From RPQJ01 sp963754535 (GTDB lineage Bacteria > Pseudomonadota > Gammaproteobacteria > Steroidobacterales > Steroidobacteraceae), in NCBI GenBank assembly GCA_963754535.1, contig CAVWGG010000021.1:62001-126000 (forward strand): a stretch of DNA of 64,000 bases. Reading direction: 5' to 3'. Below, one piece after another: positions 53,427 to 62,307 of this stretch. The translations under genes were made by a program, and so were the position numbers. Below the pieces are notes generated by a model. It was not told the DNA's origin. It saw only the letters and a list, made by a program, of their open reading frames with translations, and ran no database searches. The stretch's first letter is position 1. Every line of letters begins with the position of its first letter.

Positions 53427-55226
53427 TCAAAGCGTGGACTCCCACGGGCGACTCAGGCGCAGTGCGCTGTTGATGACGCCGACGAGACTGTAGGTCTGCG
53501 GGTAGTTACCCCACAGTTCCCCGGTAATGGGAGCGATGTCCTCGGACAACAAACCGACGCCGTTGCGATACCGCAGCAAACGGGTGAAGTGCTCGCGCGC
53601 CTCATCGACACGCCCGGCCGCCGCCAGCGCATTGACGTACCAGAAGGCACAGGTCGCGAACGCAGTCTGCGGCGTTCCAAAATCGTCCTCGTGCCGGTAG
53701 CGGAACAGCAGGTCCCCGTCGCGCAGTTCCCTGCCGATCACGTCCAGGGTCGCGATGAATCGTGGATCGGTGGCCGGGAGCAGGCCGAGCTCCGGCAGCA
53801 GGAGCACCGACGCATCGAGGTGGTCGTCATCGAAGGAGGCGACGAATGCACCACGCCGCTCGTTCCAGGCACGCTCGAGAATCCGCTCGCGCATGCCGCC
53901 CGCGATCTCGCCCCAGTGCTGCGCACGATCCGGCAGTCCAAGCCGTTGCGCGATGCGCGACATGCGGTCGCAACCCGCCCAGGACATCACCGCCGAGAAC
54001 GTATGTACCCGCTCGCGCCCGCGAAACTCCCATGGTCCCGCGTCCGGACGGTCGTAGACAAACGCAGCCCGCTCGCCCAGGCGTTCCAGTTGCTCGAACA
54101 GTGCCCGGTCACCGCCACGCGCCAGTCGATGGTCGAAGAACAGTTGCGCGATGGCCAGGATGACCGCTCCGTAGACGTCATGCTGTGTCTGCAATGCGGC
54201 CTGATTGCCGACTCGCACCGGGCCCATGCCGCGATAACCAGCCAGCGATGCGATCACCCGTTCCTCGATGTCATGGCTTCCAGCGAGGCTGTAGACCGGC
54301 TGCAATTCATGGATGGCCGATGCAGCCACGATGTGGTCTATGAAGTGCAGGTACGCCTCCATCGTGCGCGTGGCGCCGAGACGGTTCAGGGCCTGGATGA
54401 CGAAATAGCTGTCCCTCAGCCAGCAGTAGCGATAGTCCCAGTTGCGTCCACTTCCGGGACCCTCCGGAATCGACGTCGTCAGCGCCGCAAGCACCGCACC
54501 GGTATCCTCGAAGGTGCACAGCTTGAGTGTGATCGCCGCGCGGATGACTTCTTCCTGCCAGTCGAAAGGGATGGCCAGCGTGCGCACCCAGTCCTGCCAG
54601 TAGTTGCTCGTTTCAAGCAGCCAGGAATGGGCCAGCACGGAGGGCGTTTCCTCGATCGTCTGGTTGGGTCCGAGTATGAAGGTCAACGGCTGGTCGACCA
54701 CGATTGGACCCTGGTCCGCCACGGCGCTGAGCGAGGCGTCGGTCGTGACGCGATACTCGACGCCGTCCGCCGAGAAAGCGATGTGGTGGCTGCCGGCCCG
54801 GCCGCAGACCGCTTCGGCGCCGAAGTGGCGTGTCGGCCGCAGGCGAATCCGCACGACCGGCCTGCCCGCGATGGGCTCCACGATCCGCACCAGCATCATC
54901 GGGCGGAACATGCGGCCCCGGGCACGGAAGCGCGGGCAGAAGTCGCGGATGACCAGCGACCCGCCGTGGGAATCGTGGAGGATCGTCTCGACCACGGCGG
55001 TGTTGCGCCGATAGCGCTGTTCCGTACTGGCGAGATCGACCATGTCGACGGCGAACACACCTTGCGCCGACGCGCCACCCTCCGGTGTCAGCAACGCCGA
55101 GAAAGCCGGGTCGCCGTCGGGTTTCGGCAGGCACATCCAGACGACGGTTCCGAGCTCGTCGATCAGCGCAGAAACTTCGCAGTTGCCGATCACGGCCAGC
55201 TCGAGATCGGGGCGAACCTGACTCAT
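53427..55226 (-). CDS. GH15 glycoside hydrolase (glucoamylase/trehalase-like)
   Basis: The 599-residue protein has the GH15 (alpha,alpha)6-barrel pattern: an N-terminal beta domain (IGNCEVSALIDELGTVVWM), NWDYRYCWLRDSYFVIQALN, QTQHDVYGAVILAIAQLF and YRHEDDFGTPQTAFATCAFW. Its start overlaps the OtsB stop (ATGA). In this setting, either trehalose or another alpha-glucan is the likely substrate: it could be a trehalase that removes trehalose on downshock. No signal peptide is present, so it is cytoplasmic. It is 19 bases upstream of the MscS start. Confidence 0.9.
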   Translation of the reverse strand: MSQVRPDLELAVIGNCEVSALIDELGTVVWMCLPKPDGDPAFSALLTPEGGASAQGVFAVDMVDLASTEQRYRRNTAVVETILHDSHGGSLVIRDFCPRFRARGRMFRPMMLVRIVEPIAGRPVVRIRLRPTRHFGAEAVCGRAGSHHIAFSADGVEYRVTTDASLSAVADQGPIVVDQPLTFILGPNQTIEETPSVLAHSWLLETSNYWQDWVRTLAIPFDWQEEVIRAAITLKLCTFEDTGAVLAALTTSIPEGPGSGRNWDYRYCWLRDSYFVIQALNRLGATRTMEAYLHFIDHIVAASAIHELQPVYSLAGSHDIEERVIASLAGYRGMGPVRVGNQAALQTQHDVYGAVILAIAQLFFDHRLARGGDRALFEQLERLGERAAFVYDRPDAGPWEFRGRERVHTFSAVMSWAGCDRMSRIAQRLGLPDRAQHWGEIAGGMRERILERAWNERRGAFVASFDDDHLDASVLLLPELGLLPATDPRFIATLDVIGRELRDGDLLFRYRHEDDFGTPQTAFATCAFWYVNALAAAGRVDEAREHFTRLLRYRNGVGLLSEDIAPITGELWGNYPQTYSLVGVINSALRLSRPWESTL

Positions 55227-55966
55227 TGCGGTGGCGCTCCGGCATCCGCCAGTTCCTCGAGAAAGACACGCACGTCCCGCGGACCAGAAACCCGCAGCAT
55301 CGCGCGAACGCGATCACCCACCGCGACAGACAGCCCGCCGATGCGTTCCACCTCTTCGAGCGCCTTTTCGTCGGTCACATCGTCTCCTATGAAAATGGGC
55401 CGCCGTCCCTTGAACGGCGTCTCGCCCAGGAACTCGCGAATAGCGTCTGCCTTATTCGCACCCTCCAGCCGCAGTTCGACCACCATCCGTCCCTCGAGCA
55501 GCACGATCCGTCCACCAAGAGAACGAACGATTGCGCGCGTCTCGCCATGCACCTCGACTTCCAGGTGCGGAACCTGGCGGTAATGCAGTGCTACGGACAT
55601 GCCTTTGTCTTCCAGGATCGTGCCCGGAAGTCGAGTCGCGAGTTGCTGCAGCCGGTCGCGCGCCTCCGCGACGGTGGCGACATCGAAGCCGTTCTGACTA
55701 TGCCAGCGCCCCTGAAAGTCCCGGCGCTCGAGTCCGTGCACACCGGCGGCCGCCCATCGATGCGGACCGAAGAGCCGATCGATATCCACGATCGGGCGAC
55801 CGCTGATCAATGCAACCGCCCCACCGAGGACGGTGCGAAGACGGTGGAGAAGATCCTGCAGGCTCGGCTCGACCTGCACTGAGTCCGGGGTTGCCGCAAT
55901 TTCAAGCAGCGTGCCGTCGACGTCCAGAAAAAGGCACCACAGCTGGTCGGAAATACGCCACTCCAT
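55223..55966 (-). CDS. otsB: trehalose-6-phosphate phosphatase
   Basis: This is a 247-residue HAD phosphatase. The catalytic motif is LFLDVDGTLL (Asp15 and Asp17), motif II ISGRP, and motif IV IFIGDDVTDE. The region GVHGLERRDFQG before the cap matches OtsB. ATG 55966 is chosen because the HAD strand begins there; the open frame to 56035 adds no similarity. It removes phosphate from trehalose-6-phosphate, made by OtsA at the other end of the operon. It is the first gene of the osmoadaptation operon, so the promoter must lie in 55967-56147. Confidence 0.9.
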   Translation of the reverse strand: MEWRISDQLWCLFLDVDGTLLEIAATPDSVQVEPSLQDLLHRLRTVLGGAVALISGRPIVDIDRLFGPHRWAAAGVHGLERRDFQGRWHSQNGFDVATVAEARDRLQQLATRLPGTILEDKGMSVALHYRQVPHLEVEVHGETRAIVRSLGGRIVLLEGRMVVELRLEGANKADAIREFLGETPFKGRRPIFIGDDVTDEKALEEVERIGGLSVAVGDRVRAMLRVSGPRDVRVFLEELADAGAPPQ

Positions 55967-56089
55967 TGCCCGGTTTTTTTCGGTGCGCTTGCACCAGGGT
56001 GGTGAGATCGGACGATCGCGGAACAGCCCCGACAACTGTCGGGAAGGTGCTTCACGCTGATCGTCCGTCTCGGAGGAGTAGTCTATGGG

Positions 56090-56104
56090 GGCCGGTCACC
56101 GGCC
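56090..56104. promoter_or_regulatory. palindrome upstream of the LysR gene, possible operator
   Basis: GGCCGGT-C-ACCGGCC is a 15-base palindrome with 7-base arms, 44 bases before the LysR start. It lies between the divergent otsB operon and LysR gene. LysR proteins often bind dyads upstream of their own gene, but the usual T-N11-A signature is not evident. It is listed as a candidate only. Confidence 0.3.
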
Positions 56105-56147
56105 TGTAGCGAGAAATCGTCATCCCATTGATGAGGCAATCTCATAA

Positions 56148-57161
56148 ATGCCCCGGTCACTTCCGCCCCTTAATTCCCTGCGAACATTCGAAGCGGCAGC
56201 CCGACTTGGCAGCTTCACCAAGGCTGCGCGCGAGCTGAACGTGACGCCGGCTGCGGTCAGTCACCAGATCCGCGGGTTGGAGGAGTATCTCGGCGTCACG
56301 CTGTTCAGGCGCACCACTCGCAGCCTCGTCTTGACGGACCAGGCGACATCGGCCGCGGAAACCCTGCGCGAGGCGTTCGATCGTATCGGCCAGGGCGTCG
56401 AAACGCTGCGCTCCAATGGCCGCAGCGGCAAGAGCGGCGCACTCTCGATCAGCGTCACCCCCGCTTTTGCCACACGCTGGCTCGTCTCGAGGCTCCCGCA
56501 CTTCCAGAAAAAGCATCCGCGAATTTACCTGCGCATCGCTGCCAGCCCATCGCCGGTCGACTTCGACCAGGAGGATGTCGATGTCGCCGTTCGCATCGGC
56601 CGCGGCGGCTTCGCGGGCGTGGTCGCGATCAATCTCTTTCACGAGTGGCTCGCGCCGGTCGCGAGCCCGGCGTTCCTGCGGCAGAACATCCTGCGCAAGC
56701 CCACCGACATCACCCGTGTTCCGATGCTGCACGACAACTCGATGCGGCGCGCCGGTCGCCCCAAGGCGTGGCAGGAGTGGTTCAGGGCGGCAGGCGCCCC
56801 GCTGGCGGAAGCGCACCGGGGAACGCAGTTCGACGACGGACACCTTGCGTTGCAGGCAGCGGCGTCCGGGGGCGGCGTGGCGCTCGGACGGCTCGTCTAT
56901 GCCGTCGAGGATCTGGCGGCAAAGCGGCTTCGCATCGCGATGCAACCGGTCATCGAAATGGACATCGCGTACTATTTACTGATCCCGGAATCACGGGAAA
57001 GCCTACCCGCGGTGGTCGCCTTCCGCACCTGGATCGAGGCGGAAGCCGCCGATTTCCGCAGCAATTTCAAGAAACTTCTTCGTACCAGCAAGATCATGAG
57101 CTACGGTGCCCGGACGCCAGCCAGGCTCGCCCCTGGAAAATCATCAAGGAGACCCGCATGA
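56148..57161 (+). CDS. LysR-family regulator, GcvA-like
   Basis: This is a 337-residue regulator. The winged helix-turn-helix is LNSLRTFEAAARLGSFTKAA and ELNVTPAAVSHQIRGLEEYL. The C-terminal effector-binding domain opens ALSISVTPAFATRWLVSRLP, typical of the GcvA/DsdC group, and later has LHDNSMRR and GGVALGRLVYAVED. The C-terminal ~25 residues are basic and low-complexity. Its stop overlaps the sodB start (ATGA), so it may control and co-transcribe sodB and the genes after it. Confidence 0.88.
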   Translation: MPRSLPPLNSLRTFEAAARLGSFTKAARELNVTPAAVSHQIRGLEEYLGVTLFRRTTRSLVLTDQATSAAETLREAFDRIGQGVETLRSNGRSGKSGALSISVTPAFATRWLVSRLPHFQKKHPRIYLRIAASPSPVDFDQEDVDVAVRIGRGGFAGVVAINLFHEWLAPVASPAFLRQNILRKPTDITRVPMLHDNSMRRAGRPKAWQEWFRAAGAPLAEAHRGTQFDDGHLALQAAASGGGVALGRLVYAVEDLAAKRLRIAMQPVIEMDIAYYLLIPESRESLPAVVAFRTWIEAEAADFRSNFKKLLRTSKIMSYGARTPARLAPGKSSRRPA

Positions 57162-57745
57162 CCATCCAGTTGTCGCCACTGCCTTACGAGCGCGACGCCC
57201 TCGCGCCATACATTTCGGCCGAGACCATCGACTTTCATTACGGGAAGCATCACCAGGCCTACGTCACGAACCTGAACAACCTCATCAAGGGCACGGACCT
57301 CGAGACCGCCAGCCTCGAGGACATCGTCCGCAAGTCATCGGGTGCGGTGTTCAACAACGCTGCCCAGGCATGGAACCACGCCTTCTACTTTCAGTCGCTC
57401 GCACCGCATGCCGATCGCCAGCCGGACGGTCGCCTCCTGGATGCGATCAAGACTTCATTTGGCGGCGTCGAGCAGATGATCGCTGCTTTCAACAAGGTTG
57501 CCCTGGCAACGTTCGGGTCTGGCTGGGCATGGCTGGTCCAGCGCGATACCGGTGAACTCGCGGTGATCAGCACGTCGAATGCCGGTACTCCGCTCGTCGG
57601 AAGCGAGCGCCCGCTGCTCACCTGCGACGTATGGGAGCACGCGTACTACATCGATTACCGCAACGCCAGGGCGAGCTACCTGGAGGCGTTCTGGAAAGTC
57701 GTCGACTGGCGCGTCGTCTCATCACGCATGGCCGCTGCGCGTTGA
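57158..57745 (+). CDS. sodB: iron superoxide dismutase
   Basis: This is a 195-residue Fe/Mn superoxide dismutase. ATG 57158 has AAGGAG 8 bases upstream, and MTIQLSPLPYERDALAPYIS is the normal start. Metal ligands are visible: His27 in FHYGKHHQAY, His in WNHAFYFQSL, then Asp and His in DVWEHAYYIDY. The FNNAAQAWNHAFYFQSL segment and Gln in the outer sphere region (TFGSGWAWLV lies after) favour the iron form. It removes superoxide in the cytoplasm. A LysR gene precedes it directly. Confidence 0.93.
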   Translation: MTIQLSPLPYERDALAPYISAETIDFHYGKHHQAYVTNLNNLIKGTDLETASLEDIVRKSSGAVFNNAAQAWNHAFYFQSLAPHADRQPDGRLLDAIKTSFGGVEQMIAAFNKVALATFGSGWAWLVQRDTGELAVISTSNAGTPLVGSERPLLTCDVWEHAYYIDYRNARASYLEAFWKVVDWRVVSSRMAAAR

Positions 57746-57782
57746 TCGCCCGGTCGCCAGATTCCGCCAACGAGGTGCCGTC

Positions 57783-58706
57783 ATGACCAGTCGCCGCTCC
57801 TTCCTCGCTGCCGCCACGCTCGCTGCCACTGCCGCCACGCTGCATCCCCTGCCGGTCTTCGCAGCCGCGTCCGCCACCGGAGCCGCACCTGGCCTGGCAA
57901 AGCGCGCCATTCCTGCGACGGGCGAACGGATCCCGGTGATCGGCATGGGCACCTCGGGCAGTTTCGAAGTGGATGCCGCAGGGCGTGAACCGCTGAAGGA
58001 AGTGCTGCGGCGTTTCGTCGCCGGCGGCGCGAGCGTCATCGACACCTCGCCCAACTACAGCAATGCCGAGGACGTACTCGGCGACTTGATGGCGGAACTC
58101 GGCCTGCGCGACCGCATCTGGCTGGCCACGAAACTGGCGGCTGACAACCGTGCCGCCGGCGAAGCGCAGTTCGCGCAGTCGCTCAAGCGACTGCGCACCG
58201 ACAAGGTGGAGCTGCTGGCCGTGCACAACCTGCGCGACTGGAAGACCCAGCTGGCCTACGCGCGCGAGCTCAAGGCCCAGGGCAAGACGAAGTACGTCGG
58301 CCTCACCCACTACGTCAACGAAAAGCACGCTGAGCTCGCCGACATCATGGCCGCAGAGAAACCCGACTTCATCCAGATCAACTATTCGGTCAGCTCGCCC
58401 GATGCCGACAAGCGCCTGCTGCCGCTCGCCAGGGACACCGGCGTGGCGGTGATGATCAACCGCGCCTTCGACGACGGGCGCCTGTTCGCGCGCGTGGCCG
58501 ACAAGGCCCTGCCGGGCTGGGCAGCGGAAGCAGGTGTTACATCCTGGGCCCAGATGTTCCTCAAATTCGTGATCAGCCATCCGGCGGTGACCGTCGTGAT
58601 CCCGGCCACCGGCAAACCCGACCGGCAGAGCGACAACCTCAAGGCCGGCCGGGGCCGTGACCTGAGCGCAGCGGAACGCGCCGAACTGGTGGCGTTGTTC
58701 GCCTGA
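57783..58706 (+). CDS. Tat-exported aldo/keto reductase family protein
   Basis: This is a 307-residue protein with a twin-arginine signal (TSRRSFLAAATLAATAATL). The mature part has the aldo/keto reductase barrel: IPVIGMGTSGSF, VIDTSPNYSNAEDVLGDLM, WLATKLAADN (active-site Lys region), AVHNL in place of the usual VHN/H strand, and FIQINYSV. Such proteins use NADP, which is scarce in the periplasm, so a tightly bound cofactor inserted before export is likely. It is 37 bases after sodB and overlaps the next gene by one base. Confidence 0.82.
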   Translation: MTSRRSFLAAATLAATAATLHPLPVFAAASATGAAPGLAKRAIPATGERIPVIGMGTSGSFEVDAAGREPLKEVLRRFVAGGASVIDTSPNYSNAEDVLGDLMAELGLRDRIWLATKLAADNRAAGEAQFAQSLKRLRTDKVELLAVHNLRDWKTQLAYARELKAQGKTKYVGLTHYVNEKHAELADIMAAEKPDFIQINYSVSSPDADKRLLPLARDTGVAVMINRAFDDGRLFARVADKALPGWAAEAGVTSWAQMFLKFVISHPAVTVVIPATGKPDRQSDNLKAGRGRDLSAAERAELVALFA

Positions 58707-60019
58707 TGGCCGCGCCGGGAAGGATGTCGCGCTTCCTGTCCCGGCTGTTCGCAGTCGAACCCGACGAAGCGCCTGCGGTGGCGGCCGGCGTATCGATGTT
58801 CTTCCTGCTGTTCGCCGGCTACTTCCTGTTGCGACCGGTGCGCGAAACGATGGGTATCGCCGGTGGCGTGGCGAACCTGCAGTGGCTGTTCACTGGCACG
58901 TTCGTAGCGACGCTGGCGGCGATCCCGCTGTTCGGCTGGGTCGCTGCGCGCGCGCCGCGTCGACGTATCCTGCCGTGGACCTACGGCTTCTTCGCGCTGA
59001 ACCTGCTGGGCTTCGCGACGGCGATTGCCGCACAACCCGACAATCCCTCGGTCGCGCGCGCTTTCTACGTCTGGCTGTCCGTGTTCAACCTGCTGGCGAT
59101 CTCGGTCGCCTGGAGCGTGCTGGCCGACCTGTTCCCAGTGGCGCAGGCCAAGCGACTGTTCGCCGTGATGGCCGCCGGCGCCAGCACGGGCGGGCTGGTC
59201 GGCCCACTGCTGGGCGTACTGCTGGTTGGATCACTCGGCCTGTCGGGGCTGATGGTGTTGAGCACGGCCCTGCTGCTGGGTTCGGCGGTGGCGGCATACG
59301 CGCTGCAGGTCTGGCGCGATCACCGACCGCTGGAAATCAACGAGCAGGCGGCACGTCGCCAGCCGCTTGGCGGCAACCCGTTCGCCGGCATCGACACGGT
59401 GCTGCGTTCACGCTACCTGTTGAGCATCGCCGCTTTCGTCGTGCTGCTGGCGAGTGTCTCGACCTTTCTCTATTTCGAACAGGCGCGACTGGTCGAGCTG
59501 CATTTTCCTGACCGCGCCGACCAGACGCGGGTGTTCGGCACGCTCGACTTCATCGTGCAGAGCCTGGCGCTGCTCACCCAGTTGTTCCTGACCGGACGCA
59601 TCGTGCAGCGGCTCGGCCTCGTCGTGCTGCTGACGGCGGTACCGGTGGTGATGATGCTCGGCTTTCTGTGGCTCGCACTGGCGCCAACCTTCGCGGTGTT
59701 TGCCGTCGTGATGGTGACCCGCCGTGCCGGCGAATACGCACTGGCGCGACCGGGCCGCGAGATGCTGTTCACCGTGATCCCGAATGAAGCCAAGTACAAG
59801 GCCAAGAACGTCATCGACACCGCAGTCTATCGTGGCGCCGACGCAGTCAGCGGCTGGGTGAAGACAGGCATTGATGCGATCGCCACGAATCCGGCCGTGG
59901 TGGCTGTGGCCGGTGCGGGGCTGGCCCTGGTGTGGGCGTTCACGGGCTGGTCGCTGGCGCGTCAGCAGAAAACCCTGGCGAGCGGCGGAGAAGCGTCGGT
60001 GCCCGGATCGCGTGACTAG
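58706..60019 (+). CDS. MFS/nucleotide-carrier-like membrane protein
   Basis: The 437-residue protein has about twelve membrane helices. The start region YFLLRPVRETMGIAGGVANL followed by QWLFTGTF resembles bacterial Npt/Tlc-like (ADP/ATP carrier family) members that are also annotated as MFS. The later RRAGEYALARPGREMLFTVI with EAKYKAKNVIDTAVYRGADA is strongly typical of that group. The substrate is unknown. ATG 58706 overlaps the preceding stop by one base (TGATG), so it is in one operon with the reductase. Confidence 0.78.
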   Translation: MAAPGRMSRFLSRLFAVEPDEAPAVAAGVSMFFLLFAGYFLLRPVRETMGIAGGVANLQWLFTGTFVATLAAIPLFGWVAARAPRRRILPWTYGFFALNLLGFATAIAAQPDNPSVARAFYVWLSVFNLLAISVAWSVLADLFPVAQAKRLFAVMAAGASTGGLVGPLLGVLLVGSLGLSGLMVLSTALLLGSAVAAYALQVWRDHRPLEINEQAARRQPLGGNPFAGIDTVLRSRYLLSIAAFVVLLASVSTFLYFEQARLVELHFPDRADQTRVFGTLDFIVQSLALLTQLFLTGRIVQRLGLVVLLTAVPVVMMLGFLWLALAPTFAVFAVVMVTRRAGEYALARPGREMLFTVIPNEAKYKAKNVIDTAVYRGADAVSGWVKTGIDAIATNPAVVAVAGAGLALVWAFTGWSLARQQKTLASGGEASVPGSRD

Positions 60020-60048
60020 AGGCTATTGCCGCCGACGAAGCGGCGCGA

Positions 60049-60447
60049 CTACCCAGCGGCCGCAGGCTTGCGTTCAGGCGCGGCGATCACGGAGCCGTCG
60101 TAGTAGTCGCGCATCTTCGCGATCTTGCCGCCGCGAAATTCAACGGCCTGCATGAACGGATTGCGGATGAGCTTCTGGTTCGCCCGGTCGTAGAGCATCT
60201 CGACGCCCTCGCACAGCATGAGGTCGCCCTGCTCGACGCAGTTCGTGATCGCCCAGTCCTGCTGGTCGAAGCTGCCTTCGTAGTTACGCAGGAACTTGCG
60301 CAGCTTTTCCTTGGACGTGATCGGCTTCGCATGCATCGACCAGTAATACTCAAGGTCGTCGTCGACCCACAGGGCGAGGAACGCCTCGTGGTCCTTCTTC
60401 TTCGAGGCCGCCATCAGCGCCTGCAGTAAGTCCCTGTTCGTGGTCAT
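60049..60447 (-). CDS. SnoaL-like/NTF2-fold protein
   Basis: This is a 132-residue protein. ATG 60447 has GGAGG 7 bases upstream. It shows the NTF2-like pattern: an N-terminal helix pair (LLQALMAASKKKDHEAFLAL, then WVDDDLEYYWS), a polar middle, and RGGKIAKMRDYYDGSVIAAP at the end, the typical last strand of SnoaL-like proteins. No signal peptide is seen. The ligand is unknown. It converges with the carrier gene and is followed upstream by the carbonic anhydrase on the same strand. Confidence 0.8.
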   Translation of the reverse strand: MTTNRDLLQALMAASKKKDHEAFLALWVDDDLEYYWSMHAKPITSKEKLRKFLRNYEGSFDQQDWAITNCVEQGDLMLCEGVEMLYDRANQKLIRNPFMQAVEFRGGKIAKMRDYYDGSVIAAPERKPAAAG

Positions 60448-60518
60448 CGCAGTTCCTCCGCATCGTTTCGGATGCTTTCCGCCCACCGGGTACCGCGCCG
60501 CAAGGCGCCTGGTTGTCG

Positions 60519-61178
60519 TCAGCCAATCGAACCGGTCGCGCCCGGGTAAACCACTTCCTCGAGCAGGCCCGTGTCCACATCGTAGATGAAACCGCGGACC
60601 GTCACGGCATCGGGGCCCGACGTCGGTATCCAGGGATGGTTCAGGATGGCCGAGATTCCGCGACGGACGTCCCATTGAAGTCGCTCGCGGTTACTCGCGT
60701 CGGGCGGCGCATCGAGCGGCTCGAGGGGGCCGCGAAACGCGTGGAACGCAGCAGGACTGGCCGAGGAGCGCGCCGGGCTTACGAAGTCGCGTGCCGTCGC
60801 CTTGCCGAGCAGCGCCGAGGCCGCAGAATCGCCCTCGAGGCCGGCTTTCAGCAGGTCATCGGTGAACGCCAGCATTCCGCAGCGCGTGTGGTGCACCAGG
60901 ACGATTTCATTCGTGTTCAGCAGGTGATGCGAGATCACCAGCGACCGAATGGCGTCTTCCGTAACAACACCGCCCGCGTTGCGGATGACATGCGCCTCGC
61001 CGGTCTGCAGGCCGAGCAGGTCTTCGATGTCGAGCCGGGCATCCATGCAACCGACGACCGCCACGCGGCGGGATGGCTGAATCGGCTGCTTGCCCGGATG
61101 GTTCGGCCGGTGCACCGCCTCGCCCTTGGCGTAGAGCCGGTTGTGATCAAGGAACTGGTCGGTGTTGGACTTCGCCAT
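60519..61178 (-). CDS. beta-class carbonic anhydrase
   Basis: This is a 219-residue beta-carbonic anhydrase. The zinc ligands are Cys44 in the GCMDARLD signature (Cys-x-Asp-x-Arg), His97 and Cys100 in HHTRCGM. The RNAGGVVTEDAIRSL motif follows the first signature as expected. It interconverts CO2 and bicarbonate in the cytoplasm. The C-terminal part (residues about 115-165) is longer and less conserved than usual. It stands alone, with 124 bases before the TlpA-like gene. Confidence 0.9.
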   Translation of the reverse strand: MAKSNTDQFLDHNRLYAKGEAVHRPNHPGKQPIQPSRRVAVVGCMDARLDIEDLLGLQTGEAHVIRNAGGVVTEDAIRSLVISHHLLNTNEIVLVHHTRCGMLAFTDDLLKAGLEGDSAASALLGKATARDFVSPARSSASPAAFHAFRGPLEPLDAPPDASNRERLQWDVRRGISAILNHPWIPTSGPDAVTVRGFIYDVDTGLLEEVVYPGATGSIG

Positions 61179-61302
61179 GCTGCCTGCCTCTGCGTACGCG
61201 GGGAGACGCAGTGTCGCGCGAGCCGTGGCAGCGGGAGCGAACTTCTGATTGGCTGAATATCACCGGACGTTATCACCGCCGGCGTCAGTGTCCTGCAACA
61301 GA

Positions 61303-61866
61303 CTAGCGTGCCGGCGTCGAGCGGCCGGCGCCCGCGAACGCGCGCTCGATCATCCGGATCGATTCGACGCTGTCCCATTGTCGAGCGCCCGGATACCTCG
61401 CGACGACACGGCCGCCCGCGTCGACGAGCACCGTCAGCGGGATGCTCGAGGCGCCCAGCATGTGCTCCAGCGTCCAATGCGGCCCGGAATCGATGTAGTG
61501 ACTGACAGTGGCGTTCGAGTGCTTGAGCCACTTCAGCGCCTCGTTCCGATCGTCGTCGGTCGAAATGCCGATCACGACGTACCGACTGCCGGCCTCGCTC
61601 CATGCCAGACGTTCGAGCGAGGCCGCTTCGGCGCGACACGGCCCGCACCAACTGGCCCACACGTTGATGATCAGCGGACGGCCGCGGTAGCTGGATAGCG
61701 ATCGCCGCGGACCGTTCAGGCCGGCCATGACAGCGTCCGGCAAATGCCGACCGACCGCAACGGGCGCAGGAGCAACGGGTGTCGCCGCAACTGCAGGCGT
61801 CGTCAGGAGCATCAGTCCGCAGGCGCCGGCTGCGACTGACCGGCCAAGGGATTTGATCAAGGGCAT
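61303..61866 (-). CDS. TlpA/ResA-like periplasmic thioredoxin
   Basis: This is an approximately 187-residue protein. ATG 61866 starts a signal (MPLIKSLGRSVAAGACGLML); a longer frame is open to 61959 but adds nothing similar. The thioredoxin fold has the redox pair in WASWCGPCRAEA, after RPLIINV. VVIGISTDDDRNEALKWL and a cis-Pro in SSIPLTVLVDAGG complete the fold. Such proteins reduce or form disulphides in the periplasm, often for cytochrome c maturation. No electron partner is coded nearby. Confidence 0.88.
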   Translation of the reverse strand: MPLIKSLGRSVAAGACGLMLLTTPAVAATPVAPAPVAVGRHLPDAVMAGLNGPRRSLSSYRGRPLIINVWASWCGPCRAEAASLERLAWSEAGSRYVVIGISTDDDRNEALKWLKHSNATVSHYIDSGPHWTLEHMLGASSIPLTVLVDAGGRVVARYPGARQWDSVESIRMIERAFAGAGRSTPAR

Positions 61867-62061
61867 GAGGACAAGTATGCCCGTCACCCATGCGACCGGA
61901 ATAGACCCCCGTTGTCCCGTGGGGAACGAAGGCATACGGCATGCAGCAATGCGTCCCACGCCCGCGACGACCTGGAGATCAGGCAGTTGTAGCGCCGCAG
62001 TGGCCGCGGGCCGTATATCGCCCGCGGCTCGATCGCAACGACCGGACGACGCCAGGCACCG

Positions 62062-62307
62062 TCACTTCTTTTTCGCGGCCTTCTTTTTCGCGGCCTTCTT
62101 GGTCGCGACCGACTTCGTGGCTTTCTTCTTCATGACTTTCAGTTTCTGCTTGACGTCGCCGAACGTCGCCTGCGCCTTCCCGCGAGTCTTCAGCGCCTTG
62201 CCTTTCAGCTGCAGCTCCTTGTTGCCTACCAACTTGCCGGCGGCTTCCTTGATCTTGCCCTGCACTTCTTTAATGCGACCTTGAATCTGGTCTTTGTACG
62301 CAGTCAC
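62062..62307 (-). CDS. CsbD-family stress protein with a histone-H1-like Lys/Ala tail
   Basis: This is an 81-residue protein. GTG 62307 has AAGGAG 6 bases upstream. Residues about 1-50 are a typical CsbD helix pair (YKDQIQGRIKEVQGKIKEAA followed by GKLVGNKELQLKGKA). The last ~25 residues are Lys/Ala-rich (KKKATKSVATKKAAKKKAA...), like the tails of histone H1-like bacterial proteins. CsbD is a general stress protein of unknown biochemistry; the tail suggests DNA or RNA binding. The tail is coded by near-identical short direct repeats (TTCTTTTTCGCGGCC, two copies near 62064-62094). Confidence 0.78.
   Translation of the reverse strand: MTAYKDQIQGRIKEVQGKIKEAAGKLVGNKELQLKGKALKTRGKAQATFGDVKQKLKVMKKKATKSVATKKAAKKKAAKKK

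Noticed and set aside
53589..55583. A + strand open frame of 664 codons over the GH15 and otsB genes
   Set aside because: Antisense to two well-supported enzymes; low-complexity Arg/Gly composition of shadow frames.
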